NCBI RefSeq assembly: GCF_004363045.1
Contig: NZ_SNYJ01000001.1
Coordinates: 383,218-447,217 of the forward strand
Length of the DNA: 64,000 nucleotides
Direction: 5' to 3'
Origin: Aureibacillus halotolerans
Lineage (GTDB): Bacteria > Bacillota > Bacilli > Bacillales > DSM-28697
Position 1 is the stretch's first letter; every line of letters starts with the position of its first letter. The position numbers were made by a program, and so were the translations under genes. This document shows, one piece after another, positions 18,316 through 27,371 of the stretch. The notes below the pieces were generated by a model. The model saw only the letters and a program-made list of their open reading frames with translations, made no database searches and was not told where the DNA came from.

Positions 18316-19284
18316 CTAATTCTTAATAACAAGATCCGGCTTTTTATTTAAGCTATGCTTGCCCTCGATAAATCTTAACGTTCCAGATTTGGCGCGCATG
18401 ACAAGTGAATGCGTCGTACCGATACTGCCTTTGTATTGAACACCTTTTAACAATTCACCGTCCGTAATCCCTGTTGCTGCAAAAATGGCGTCATCTCCAC
18501 GAACCAGATCCTCCATCAGCAATACCTTTTCTGGATTTTCAAGGCCCATCTGCTTGCAACGCTCCCACTCTTCATCCGTTTGTGGCATGAGAACGCCTTG
18601 CATTTCTCCACCGAGACATTTCATAGCAACCGCTGCAATCACGCCTTCTGGTGCACCGCCAGAGCCAAGCATAATATCTACGCCTGTTCCGTCAAATGCC
18701 GTGTTAATCGCGGCAGCAACATCTCCTGCTTCAATCAGCTTAATGCGTGCGCCCGTATCACGAATCTCTTGAATCACCTTCTCATGACGTTTCCTCTGCA
18801 ATATCGTGACTACTAAATCCTGTACGTCTTTATTTTTTGCCCGCGCCACAGCACGGAGGTTATCAATGACTGGTGCATTAATATCGACGAGCCCAACTGC
18901 TTCAGGACCAACGGCAATTTTTTTCATATACATATCCGGTGCATGAAGCAAATTCCCGTGATCCGCAACGGCCAATACAGCAAGAGCATTCCAGCCACCA
19001 GTCGCCACAAGCTCCGTCCCTTCAACAGGATCAACAGCGACGTCAACTCTAGGACCGTAGCCTGTCCCAAGCTTTTCGCCTATATAGAGCATCGGAGCCT
19101 CGTCCATTTCTCCTTCGCCAATCATCACTGTTCCTTTCATCGGTACCGTATCAAAAACATCACGCATGCTACTCGTTGCAGCTCCGTCGACTTCGTCCTT
19201 AAGTCCTGTTCCCATCCATCTTGCTGCTGAAAGAGCCGCTGCTTCAGTTACACGGACCAGTTCCATAGACAAACTACGTTCCAT
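18316..19284 (-). CDS. glpX: Fructose-1,6-bisphosphatase class II
   Basis: 322 residues of the GlpX family, which dephosphorylates fructose 1,6-bisphosphate in gluconeogenesis. Landmarks are [13 protein letters not shown] near the N-terminus, [13 protein letters not shown] (metal site), [20 protein letters not shown] and [13 protein letters not shown] chose the second ATG (19284) because GAGGAG then has normal spacing and the length matches B. subtilis GlpX (321). It is monocistronic here. The location beside uronate genes fits growth on carbon sources that enter below hexose phosphates, but no shared promoter is seen. Confidence 0.95.
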   Translation of the reverse strand: MERSLSMELVRVTEAAALSAARWMGTGLKDEVDGAATSSMRDVFDTVPMKGTVMIGEGEMDEAPMLYIGEKLGTGYGPRVDVAVDPVEGTELVATGGWNALAVLAVADHGNLLHAPDMYMKKIAVGPEAVGLVDINAPVIDNLRAVARAKNKDVQDLVVTILQRKRHEKVIQEIRDTGARIKLIEAGDVAAAINTAFDGTGVDIMLGSGGAPEGVIAAVAMKCLGGEMQGVLMPQTDEEWERCKQMGLENPEKVLLMEDLVRGDDAIFAATGITDGELLKGVQYKGSIGTTHSLVMRAKSGTLRFIEGKHSLNKKPDLVIKN

Positions 19285-19589
19285 TGCATAATCTCTCCTC
19301 TGCATAGTTGTGCATCAGCATACTGATTTCCTGTTTCAATTCGATACGGATCACTGATGTAAATCTGTTTTGAGATAGTATATCATGTTTCTTCTAAATA
19401 TTCTTTACTACTTTTATCCTTTATCGTGATATAATCACTAAATTTTCTTTGAATACACTCAATTGAATACGTATCTAAATGAGACAACATGATAATTTTC
19501 CTGGATACTTTCTGTATTCTGCAGATGTTCAAGCGTCTTCTATAACGGTAAACTACGAGTAAGACTGACTTTTTAGAAGGAGGAGCTCG

Positions 19590-22500
19590 ATGACAAATAT
19601 CGTTGTCTTCTATGATGATTCGTTTCCTTTTCAAGGAGAGCGACCAACCCGTAGCCAGCTAGATTCACTAAGCAACTTCGCAAAGGTGTGCGATGCCCAA
19701 GAGCTGCCAATCGCCTTAGCCCAAGCAGATACGTACCTTCATTTACATGGAGGGTATTTTCCAAAAGCGAGCTGGCCAGCTATTTTGCGTCACACGAAGC
19801 AAGGCAAAGGTCTTGTGACTGTTGGTGGAGCCCCATTTCGTTTTCCTGTTGTTTCACGGGAGAAGGAGTGGCACGCGGAGCCCGAGCAAACGGCCTACCA
19901 TCAGGAACTTCATATTCAAGAAGTCCATCCTGTAAAAGGAGACCGTATTCAACACTGGGAAAGCCATCAGGAGATTCCATTATTCAAAGGGTTTGAATCT
20001 CTCTTTTCAGTCCAGTCCACTGTCGGATTCACGCTTCACGTGACGAGACAGAAGGATATGCCTCATGAGAATGGTTCATCTGGTCCAATGGACGCCCATA
20101 TTTATCCACTTTTGAAAGGGTTTTCAAAAAAAGAACGTTGCATCGCCTCTCCTGCTGTATTGCTTGAGCATACAAAAGGTGATTTTGCCGGCGGACGGTG
20201 GATCTGTGTGAATCTACCAGTAGAATCTGAACTTTGGTCAGAAAACGGGCTCAACGCGCTCCAGCAATGGGCAGCATTCACAGCACGCGGCGCGGATGAG
20301 ATGTGGGTTAAACCACAATACGCGATGTATTACCCTGGCGAAATGCCGCGTTTGACAATTCAACAGCAACAATTAAAAGCGTTTGATACTGCCAACCAAT
20401 CATGGACCTATCATTTAGCGCTTTCCATGAATAACGAAACTCTTTGGGAAGAGAGCATTACGATTTCAAGTACGGCTCACATTCAATACCACCACCAATC
20501 TATTCCTGTCACTGTTCAGCCAGGGTTATATGAACTACACTGCAAAGCCATTTCTAATCATGGCGAAGAGCGTACATTTCGACAGGGTTTTTGGGGAATG
20601 GACGAGGAGTTGCTGCAGGAAGGAACCGTGCTCAGCTGTGACGAGGATTATTTTCAAAAAGATGGGGAGCCTTTCCCTATTGTCGGCATGACGTACATGA
20701 CTTCCGACGTCGCACGCAAATTTTTATTCCTTCCAAACGTGCACGCTTGGGATGCGGACATGAAGGCGATGAAGGATGCCCACATCAACTACATCCGGAC
20801 TGGTTTATGGACAGGCTTCCGACAAGTGATGTTTACGGATGGTCATCCGTCTGAAGAAGTGTTGCGTGCCGTCGATGCGTTTATTCTGACAGCAAAACGT
20901 CATGGGCTTGAAGTGACCTTTAACTTCTTCTCCTTCACTCCAGAGCTTTGGGAGGGGGAAAATCCCTATCTTGATCCACGTAGCGTTGAAGCACAAAAAC
21001 GCATGATTGCTGGGCTCGTGAGCCGACACACAAAAACGACAAATATTGAATGGGATTTAATTAACGAACCTTCCTTAATGGATCCGAAAAAGATTTTCAC
21101 TGGGGCACAACCTCTTGGTGACCGCTTTGAACAAAAAGCCTTTATCGAATGGATTAAAGCCCGCCATGGGACAATTGAATCCTTGCAAGAGGCGTGGAAC
21201 AAAACACCTGAGGAACTGCCTTCCTTTGAAGCAGTACGACCGATCTCACCTGATTCGGTGAATTTCCGACCAACGGAAAAGCTACAAAAAAACGGTCGTC
21301 CTTGGCTCGATTTTACGTTATTTACAATGGACATGCACAATGTGTGGGCGAAAGAGCTCACAGATAGCATCAAAGCGCATGCACCGAACCAGCTCGTTAC
21401 GGTCGGTCAAGATGAAGGCCTTGCAGGCGGTCGCCCGTCTCCCTTCTTTTACGCTGAGGCCGTGGATTACACGACGGTTCACTCATGGTGGCTGATGGAC
21501 CAACTAGTATGGGACGGGTTGTTCACAAAGGTCGACAGCAAGCCAAGCCTCATTCAAGAAACAGGAATTATGTACACCGAACGTCCTGATGGCTTTGCAA
21601 AACGTTCTGATGAAGAGCTTAAAGCAATTCTGGAAAGAAAATATGCATACGCCTTTTCCACAGGTGGGGCCGGAGCCGTCCAATGGCTTTGGAATGTGAA
21701 CCATTATATGGACAACATTAACGAATCCAATATTGGCGCTGTTCGTTCCGATGGCTCTGAAAAACCTGAGGTCGATGTGTCGATGGACTTCGGTTCGTTT
21801 ATGAATGAAAACCGGAAGCTTTTTAAAGCGCGCACACGTGAGGACATCGCTGTTGTTTATCCATTTTCAAACGATTTTTCCGCACGTAAAGTTTCCTATG
21901 ATGCAACGGCGAAGCTGACGCGTATTTTCACGTACGACCTACGGATCCCTTTCCGTGGTGTTGGTGAGTATCATTTGGAGGAGCTTGAAGCCCATCCACC
22001 AAAGGTCATCTTCGTGCCAAGTGCGCACAATTTTGATCGCAAGCAGCTTGAAAAGCTTCTCTCTCACGTTCGCAAGCATGGTTCAACGCTTGTATGGACA
22101 GGACCACTTCATTTGGATGAATATTGGCGATCCGTACCTAAAACGTTGGTTAATGAACCTCTGACACGTGCCAATATCCGTCGTGAAGAATTGCTACAAA
22201 TTGGTGAAAAACGTTTCCCTGTCTCGTTTTTCAACGACCGCAAAAGCGCTGGCGTCACCTTCTCTGGAAACCGACTTGCTGAAATTGAAACAGAGCGAGT
22301 GGACAACTGCGATGTAAGTAGTATTCATTCATGGAAGGAAGGGAAGGGCAGCGTCGTTTGGTGTCCATTGCCACTAGAGCTGAATGAGCGTGATCCTGTC
22401 TTGCTCGCCTTTTATGAACAGGTGCTTCAACCACATCAGCTGAGTGCGGAATTGGATTGGGAAACAGGTGGAGATCTCCCTGGAATTTATGGACGTAAGC

Positions 22501-22706
22501 TCACTTTCGAGAATGGCAGCCTGTTTATATTTGTTTCAGAAGCAGCCTACGAGATTGACGTCGCTGTGCGTGATAAAGAGACTGGAAAACGCTATTCATT
22601 TTCCGTAGAAAGTGAACGAACGGTCATGTTTTCTTGTCAATCCGATGGCACACTCACATCCATCTATCGTCCAGAAGAAGTCCAGGTAGAGTGCGCTTCG
22701 AATTAA
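19590..22706 (+). CDS. Large clan GH-A glycoside hydrolase, family unassigned
   Basis: 1038 residues, no signal peptide, so cytoplasmic. The central part is a TIM-barrel glycosidase. WDLINEP gives a candidate acid/base Glu at residue 493, and LIQETG gives a candidate nucleophile Glu at residue 657. HSWWLMDQLVW and GAVQWLWNVN add an aromatic cleft. A glutamine-amidotransferase-like trimer domain resembling GH42 seems to follow (VIFVPSAHNFDRKQLEKLL). The N-terminal 230 residues look like a separate ThuA/GATase-like fold (TYLHLHGGYF, VTVGGAPFRF). AAGGAGGAG precedes the ATG. With kduI-kduD downstream and uxaABC upstream, its substrate is probably an imported oligosaccharide containing galacturonate or galactose. 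That is inference; a beta-galactosidase is the plain alternative. Confidence 0.75.
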   Translation: MTNIVVFYDDSFPFQGERPTRSQLDSLSNFAKVCDAQELPIALAQADTYLHLHGGYFPKASWPAILRHTKQGKGLVTVGGAPFRFPVVSREKEWHAEPEQTAYHQELHIQEVHPVKGDRIQHWESHQEIPLFKGFESLFSVQSTVGFTLHVTRQKDMPHENGSSGPMDAHIYPLLKGFSKKERCIASPAVLLEHTKGDFAGGRWICVNLPVESELWSENGLNALQQWAAFTARGADEMWVKPQYAMYYPGEMPRLTIQQQQLKAFDTANQSWTYHLALSMNNETLWEESITISSTAHIQYHHQSIPVTVQPGLYELHCKAISNHGEERTFRQGFWGMDEELLQEGTVLSCDEDYFQKDGEPFPIVGMTYMTSDVARKFLFLPNVHAWDADMKAMKDAHINYIRTGLWTGFRQVMFTDGHPSEEVLRAVDAFILTAKRHGLEVTFNFFSFTPELWEGENPYLDPRSVEAQKRMIAGLVSRHTKTTNIEWDLINEPSLMDPKKIFTGAQPLGDRFEQKAFIEWIKARHGTIESLQEAWNKTPEELPSFEAVRPISPDSVNFRPTEKLQKNGRPWLDFTLFTMDMHNVWAKELTDSIKAHAPNQLVTVGQDEGLAGGRPSPFFYAEAVDYTTVHSWWLMDQLVWDGLFTKVDSKPSLIQETGIMYTERPDGFAKRSDEELKAILERKYAYAFSTGGAGAVQWLWNVNHYMDNINESNIGAVRSDGSEKPEVDVSMDFGSFMNENRKLFKARTREDIAVVYPFSNDFSARKVSYDATAKLTRIFTYDLRIPFRGVGEYHLEELEAHPPKVIFVPSAHNFDRKQLEKLLSHVRKHGSTLVWTGPLHLDEYWRSVPKTLVNEPLTRANIRREELLQIGEKRFPVSFFNDRKSAGVTFSGNRLAEIETERVDNCDVSSIHSWKEGKGSVVWCPLPLELNERDPVLLAFYEQVLQPHQLSAELDWETGGDLPGIYGRKLTFENGSLFIFVSEAAYEIDVAVRDKETGKRYSFSVESERTVMFSCQSDGTLTSIYRPEEVQVECASN

Positions 22707-22758
22707 TTTCATTGGATTTATACAGATTCATGTCACCTCTTGACTCATCATTAAATCA

Positions 22759-22810
22759 GAGCTGTCTCCAACCGTCATCATTGTGACGTTTGGCGGCAGT
22801 TCTTTTTTTA
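22759..22810 (+). terminator. Terminator of the glycoside hydrolase gene
   Basis: Roughly 19-base stem (GAGCTGTCTCCAACCGTCA pairing with the block ending GGCAGTTC) with two mismatches and two wobble pairs, followed by seven T. It begins 50 bases after the stop codon. Confidence 0.75.
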
Positions 22811-22961
22811 CGACGCGTATCCGTATCCGCACAGTTTCAAGCTGAAACCAAGCAGAGCACTTTTTCTTATTCTGCAAACTCTCTCTACGCAACCCGAGTT
22901 TTATGCTATCTTTCTGACACTCCAATGTTTGGTTATGGTAGATTTTTTTTCCTAAGGCATG

Positions 22962-23003
22962 TATAATTGCATTAAATTGAAACGTCGTTCCGTATTATGG
23001 AAC
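22962..23003 (+). promoter_or_regulatory. kdu promoter -10 and candidate repressor palindrome
   Basis: TGTATAAT gives an extended -10 (TATAAT at 22962-22967). Twenty bases later, at 22987-23003, lies GTTCCGTATTATGGAAC, an inverted repeat with GTTCC/GGAAC arms. The spacing downstream of the start point suits a repressor. The IclR-type gene at 26474-27250 is the natural candidate, but this is inference. Confidence 0.5.
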
Positions 23004-23095
23004 TATATGATCGGCTGTGTTTTTCTTACCTCTGGTCATCCCTTAAATGTAAGGGGTTTCATTTTAATCTTTTTAAGAAAAGGAGCGTTGTGGAA

Positions 23096-23926
23096 ATGGA
23101 ATTTCGTTATGCGACACATCCAGATCAAGCGCAAGCGTTTACGACGTCCGAGCTTCGCCAGCACTACCTTATGGAAGATCTTTTTATTGCCGGTGAGACG
23201 AAGCTTATTTACTCAATGGAGGACCGAACGGTTATAGGTGGCATTCAACCGTCTGGAGAACCTGTAACATTGGAGACTCATGAGCATCTTAAAGCAGCGT
23301 ATTTTCTTGAACGACGTGAGGTCGGCATTTTTAACATAGGTGGTCAAGGTTCGATTACGGTCGATGGTCAAACATATCAATTGGAAAATAAAGATTGTCT
23401 TTATGTTGGCAAAGGAAACAAAGAACTGCTTTTTTCAAGTGAAGCAACCGACTCCCCTGCAAAGTTTTATTTGTTTTCTGCGCCTGCACATACAGCTTAC
23501 CCAACGCAATACGCTGCATTTAAGGAGGTTGAAGGCGACCATCTCGGGTCGAGCGAGCAAGCGAACGAACGAGTGCTTCGTCGCTTCATTCACCTTGAAG
23601 GCATCAAAAGCTGTCAAATCGTTATGGGTGTGACTGCGCTCAAACAAGGCAGTGTCTGGAACTCTATGCCGACTCATACGCACCACCGACGTATGGAAGC
23701 CTATCTGTATTTTGACCTCGATGCTAACGCACGAATGTTCCATTTGATGGGCAGACCCGACGAAACGCGCCATTTGGTCATGAAAAATGAGCAGGCTGTC
23801 CTCTCCCCTCCATGGTCTATTCACTGTGGAAGTGCAACGAACAACTATGCTTTTATTTGGGCGATGGCAGGAGAAAATCAGACATTTACAGACATGGATC
23901 AAGTCGCTATGGACGAGTTACGTTAA
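23096..23926 (+). CDS. kduI: 5-keto 4-deoxyuronate isomerase
   Basis: 276 residues, the size of E. coli KduI (278). It isomerises 4-deoxy-L-threo-5-hexosulose uronate, the product of pectate lyase action, to 2,5-diketo-3-deoxygluconate (DKII). Family landmarks are MEFRYATHPDQAQ at the start, LERREVGIFNIGG near residue 70, and the cupin metal region MPTHTHHRRMEAYLYFDL near residue 188. A longer frame extends 33 codons upstream; the ATG at 23096 is chosen because AAAAGGAG lies just before it. kduD follows 26 bases later. Confidence 0.95.
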   Translation: MEFRYATHPDQAQAFTTSELRQHYLMEDLFIAGETKLIYSMEDRTVIGGIQPSGEPVTLETHEHLKAAYFLERREVGIFNIGGQGSITVDGQTYQLENKDCLYVGKGNKELLFSSEATDSPAKFYLFSAPAHTAYPTQYAAFKEVEGDHLGSSEQANERVLRRFIHLEGIKSCQIVMGVTALKQGSVWNSMPTHTHHRRMEAYLYFDLDANARMFHLMGRPDETRHLVMKNEQAVLSPPWSIHCGSATNNYAFIWAMAGENQTFTDMDQVAMDELR

Positions 23927-23952
23927 TCAATTTTTTAGGGAGATGAACAACG

Positions 23953-24729
23953 ATGAAGGCAACCGACTTCTCATTAGACGTCTTTAACCTTGATGGTAAA
24001 GTCGCCATCATCACTGGAGCGAGCAAGGGGCTAGGACAAGCCTTTGCTCTTGCTCTCTCCAAAGCAGGTGCACATGTGTTTGTCGTCACGCACAACAATG
24101 ACTGGGAGGAGACAAAAGCGCTTCTTGACCAAGCGAAGGGAACCGCTCACTTCTATCAAGCAGATTTGTCTAATCGTAAGGAAATTACAGCAGTTGTCGA
24201 TGAATGTGTTCGTGTATTCGGAACAGTCGATATTCTTGTGAACAATGCAGGGACGATCGCCCGATCACCTCTGTTGGAATCAACCGAAGAGGCTTGGGAC
24301 AAGGTGATGGCCGTCAACCTTGACGCTGTTTATTTCCTCAGTCAGGAAGCAGCAAAAGTCATGGCTATACAAAAAAGTGGCAAAATCATCAATGTGGCCT
24401 CCCTACTTTCTTTCCAAGGAGGAAAATTTGTCCCTGCGTATACAGCAAGTAAGCATGCTGTCGCTGGGTTAACAAAAGCGTTTGCTAATGAGTTGAGTGA
24501 ACATTCCATCCAAACGAATGCCATTGCGCCAGGTTATGTGAAAACCGCCAATACCGCCGCTATACGTGCTGACGAGCAGCGTAACGCCGAGATTTTGTCA
24601 CGTATTCCAAGTGGTCGTTGGGCAGAACCCGTTGATTTAATGGGGACCGTTGTCTTTTTAGCAAGCGGTGCATCTAATTATGTAAATGGACATGTGTTAG
24701 CGGTCGATGGCGGTTGGTTGGCTCGTTAA
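23953..24729 (+). CDS. kduD: 2-deoxy-D-gluconate / DKII reductase (SDR family)
   Basis: 258 residues of the short-chain dehydrogenase family. The cofactor motif is TGASKGLGQAF (residues 22-32), NNAG is near 96, and the catalytic Ser followed by YTASK lies near 147-164. It reduces DKII to KDG, the step after KduI, and kduI-kduD order is conserved in many pectin users. GGGAGATG precedes the ATG. Both pathway arms (uxaABC and kduID) converge on KDG. Confidence 0.94.
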   Translation: MKATDFSLDVFNLDGKVAIITGASKGLGQAFALALSKAGAHVFVVTHNNDWEETKALLDQAKGTAHFYQADLSNRKEITAVVDECVRVFGTVDILVNNAGTIARSPLLESTEEAWDKVMAVNLDAVYFLSQEAAKVMAIQKSGKIINVASLLSFQGGKFVPAYTASKHAVAGLTKAFANELSEHSIQTNAIAPGYVKTANTAAIRADEQRNAEILSRIPSGRWAEPVDLMGTVVFLASGASNYVNGHVLAVDGGWLAR

Positions 24730-24910
24730 TGAGTTCTTATTTGTGTGGATTCACTGCGGGTAAATGAGGACGATGCGGGGCTTTAGATATGGAAAATTCA
24801 TCTTGAAGCAGCCACAGAATGACCACCTAGACTTACAACAAATCATATAATTCATTAAGCTCCGCTCCATTTGCTTGCAATTACCTAAATGGAGAGGTAA
24901 GGTGTGCAAA

Positions 24911-25915
24911 ATGAAAATAATGAAAACCGTTGAGAAGGTGCCTGGTGGCTTGATGCTCGTTCCATTGTTTCTAGGGGCGTTAATTCAAACGTTCGCTCCT
25001 CTATCAGGGGAATTTTTCGGATCATTTACAAATGGACTTTTAACCGGAACTGTTCCCATCTTGGCTGTATGGTTTTTTTGCATGGGTGCAGGGATTAGTC
25101 TGAAGTCTACTGGAATCGTATTACGTAAATCGGGAACGCTCGTCGTCACAAAGATTGCTGTCGCATGGGTCGTTGCCATCGTCGCAGCTCAATTTTTGCC
25201 GGAAGGCGGCATTCAAAGCGGGCTTTTTGCCGGCATGTCCGTTTTAACGCTCGTTGCAGCTATGGATATGACGAACGGCGGGCTTTACGCTGCCCTAATG
25301 CAACAATATGGGACAAAAGAGGAAGCTGGTGCCTTTGTTCTCATGTCCCTTGAGTCAGGGCCATTGATGACAATGGTCATTCTTGGTTCAACAGGACTCG
25401 CTGTCTTTGAGCCTCAAGCTTTTATTGGTGCGGTATTGCCCTTTTTAATAGGCTTTATTTTAGGAAACATCGATCCAGACTGTCGTGAATTTTTTGGCAG
25501 AGCCACGCAAACGATGATTCCATTTTTCGGTCTCGCCCTTGGGTTTTCCATTGATTTAGGCGTCATTTTGCAAACAGGCATTGCTGGCATCCTTTTAGGG
25601 GTAGCCGTTATTATCATCACTGGAATTCCGTTAGTCCTAGCAGATAAGTTCATCGGAGGCGGTGATGGCACTGCCGGAATTGCCGCTTCAAGTACAGCCG
25701 GGGCAGCTGTCGCTAACCCAATGATCATTGCGACGATGATCCCTGAGTTTATGCCGATTGCCGAAGCAGCTACGGCGCTTATTGCCGCTTCAGTCATTGT
25801 AACATCCATCATCGTCCCGATTATTACGGCTTATTGGTCACAAACGATGAAACAGAGAAATAGACCAGGGGATCAACAAATGGTGGGAAAAGAAGGTCCT
25901 CCTAGCTCGCTATGA
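24911..25915 (+). CDS. kdgT: 2-keto-3-deoxygluconate permease
   Basis: 334 residues with about ten hydrophobic segments, the size of B. subtilis KdgT (330). It imports KDG by cation symport. Recognisable blocks are [21 protein letters not shown] near the N-terminus, [17 protein letters not shown] in the middle and [14 protein letters not shown] near residue 258. The long frame starts with a TTG inside a hairpin; the ATG at 24911 is chosen because GGAGAGGTAAGGTG precedes it. A stem CTCCATTT/AAATGGAG at 24865-24892 holds part of the leader and could limit translation. It lies 180 bases after kduD and may have its own promoter. Confidence 0.92.
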   Translation: MKIMKTVEKVPGGLMLVPLFLGALIQTFAPLSGEFFGSFTNGLLTGTVPILAVWFFCMGAGISLKSTGIVLRKSGTLVVTKIAVAWVVAIVAAQFLPEGGIQSGLFAGMSVLTLVAAMDMTNGGLYAALMQQYGTKEEAGAFVLMSLESGPLMTMVILGSTGLAVFEPQAFIGAVLPFLIGFILGNIDPDCREFFGRATQTMIPFFGLALGFSIDLGVILQTGIAGILLGVAVIIITGIPLVLADKFIGGGDGTAGIAASSTAGAAVANPMIIATMIPEFMPIAEAATALIAASVIVTSIIVPIITAYWSQTMKQRNRPGDQQMVGKEGPPSSL

Positions 25916-25924
25916 TAAAAACGC

Positions 25925-25980
25925 ATACAAAAATGGCGCTCCGAAAAGTCTGGGAAAAGACTTTATGGAACGCTTTTTTA
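25925..25980 (+). terminator. Terminator after kdgT
   Basis: Stem GCGCTCC...GGAACGC with an inner AAAGTCT/AGACTTT stem, followed by TTTTTTA, starting ten bases after the kdgT stop. The bent stem makes it a moderate call. Confidence 0.6.
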
Positions 25981-26183
25981 TCTTACATACAGTGGGGTCC
26001 AGCTCCCAGAAGGATGTTTCGTGATGTAAGTCCGTATTGACGATTTCTAAGCTCGGGGCTGCTAACATCCAAGCACTCGCTGGCGCAAAAGGATGATTTT
26101 CATATCGTTTAGAGAGACTGCCAAGTTAAATTAATGAAACATACGCATAGAAGAAAAGGATTGGCGAGAAAATTTATGGAGGG

Positions 26184-26366
26184 GTGCTGCTGGCGTTCAC
26201 AATCTTTTGGGTATGGGCGATCTTTGAGTGGGGATTTTTTGACGCACTGACGACCATACTTTATTTTATTTCTGATCTCATGTATCTGCTCATCGCTTAC
26301 ATTGTTATAAGATGTGCATGGTCGATCATAAAAAATAAGAGGAAGAAGAGCAATACGCATTCGTGA
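26184..26366 (+). CDS. Possible small membrane protein
   Basis: 60 codons beginning with GTG. The product would have two hydrophobic segments (residues 2-27 and 30-48) and a basic tail (KNKRKKSN), the look of a small two-helix membrane protein. GGAGGGG lies right against the GTG, too close; a CTG two codons later has normal spacing. No homologue is recognised. It lies between kdgT and the convergent IclR gene. It could be a fortuitous frame. Confidence 0.35.
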   Translation: MLLAFTIFWVWAIFEWGFFDALTTILYFISDLMYLLIAYIVIRCAWSIIKNKRKKSNTHS

Positions 26367-26473
26367 AGTGTTTGCCTTAGCATAACCGTAGATGAATATT
26401 CCTTTAACCACCGAAGATGACTACTCGTTCCAATTGTTTTGTTCATGGACATAGAACGATTGTTGACCCTTCG

Positions 26474-27250
26474 TCAGTGTTGGGCAGCGTCTGTTGTATA
26501 CCCAAATTGAGAAGAAATCACCCTACTACATTCAGTGACTTTTTCAATAAGCACTTGCTCAACACGCTCCGTAGTAATGCGGTGGATTGGTCCCGCTACA
26601 CTAAAGCTGGCAATGGCCTTCCCCCACTGGTCATAGATAGGCGCAGCGATACAACGAAGATGCTCCTCGTTTTCCATGTGATCAATCGCATAATGCACGG
26701 CTTTAATTTGTTGAATCTCTTCCCTAATTTTGCTTTCTGAAGTCGTCGTATGCGAAGTAATGGCTTCAAGAGGCGTATTTTTGAAAAACTGATCCAATTG
26801 CTCATCTTTTAGTCCGGCAAGCAACACTTTACCAAGCGCTGTACTGTACATCGGGGCGCGACTGCCAATACGAGAAAACATCTGGATGGTCTGATTGCTC
26901 TCGATTTTGTCAATATAAACAATCTCGCCTTTATCTTCAACACACAAATGAACCGTTTCGTTCAACTCTTGAGATAATTTCTTCAAGTACGGTCTTGCGG
27001 TCTTAGGAATGTTGCCATTGTTGATTAGGTTTCTAGTAATATAGAGCGTTTGCAACCCAAGCTTATACCGATCAGTGTCAGGATCCTTTGTGACGTAATT
27101 CATGCTTGTTAGGGTCGCCAATAGCCGATGTGTTGTACTCTTCGATAAACCGACCTGCTCTGATAACCTTGCGATTTGTAAGCCGTCAGGATAATCGGAT
27201 AACGTATTTAAAAGATGTAAGGCTCTTTCCAAAGATTGCACATTCGCCAT
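26474..27250 (-). CDS. IclR family transcriptional regulator (KdgR-like)
   Basis: 258 residues. The N-terminal winged HTH (residues 3-65, with LSEQVGLSKSTTHRLLATL) is followed by the IclR effector domain (APMYSTALGKVLLAG, AIDHMENEEHLRCIAAPIYDQWG). IclR proteins next to kdu/kdg genes usually repress pectin catabolism and bind KDG or a related keto acid; that role here is inference. GGAG precedes the ATG. A good inverted repeat, TGTGTA/TACACA, lies 57-74 bases upstream and may be an autoregulatory site. Confidence 0.88.
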   Translation of the reverse strand: MANVQSLERALHLLNTLSDYPDGLQIARLSEQVGLSKSTTHRLLATLTSMNYVTKDPDTDRYKLGLQTLYITRNLINNGNIPKTARPYLKKLSQELNETVHLCVEDKGEIVYIDKIESNQTIQMFSRIGSRAPMYSTALGKVLLAGLKDEQLDQFFKNTPLEAITSHTTTSESKIREEIQQIKAVHYAIDHMENEEHLRCIAAPIYDQWGKAIASFSVAGPIHRITTERVEQVLIEKVTECSRVISSQFGYTTDAAQH

Positions 27251-27306
27251 CGTTTGAACTCCGTTCTAAAGACTTATAGGATAGGCTTTAAAAGATTACT
27301 ATACAT

Positions 27307-27324
27307 TGTGTACCATTCTACACA
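27307..27324. promoter_or_regulatory. Inverted repeat upstream of the IclR gene
   Basis: TGTGTA, six-base spacer, TACACA, in the AT-rich leader of the IclR gene. The symmetry and position suit autoregulation. It does not match the palindrome upstream of kduI, so the two may serve different proteins. Confidence 0.4.
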
Positions 27325-27371
27325 TACAATCATCTGAGATCAATGCACAACCATACCTTGCTGACTTTTCC

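Noticed and set aside
23435-23902. 155-codon minus-strand frame opposite kduI
   Set aside because: Antisense shadow of a clearly coding gene, no family features.
25414-25812. 132-codon minus-strand frame opposite kdgT
   Set aside because: It is the antisense shadow of a membrane protein gene rich in Gly/Ala/Ile; no ribosome site.
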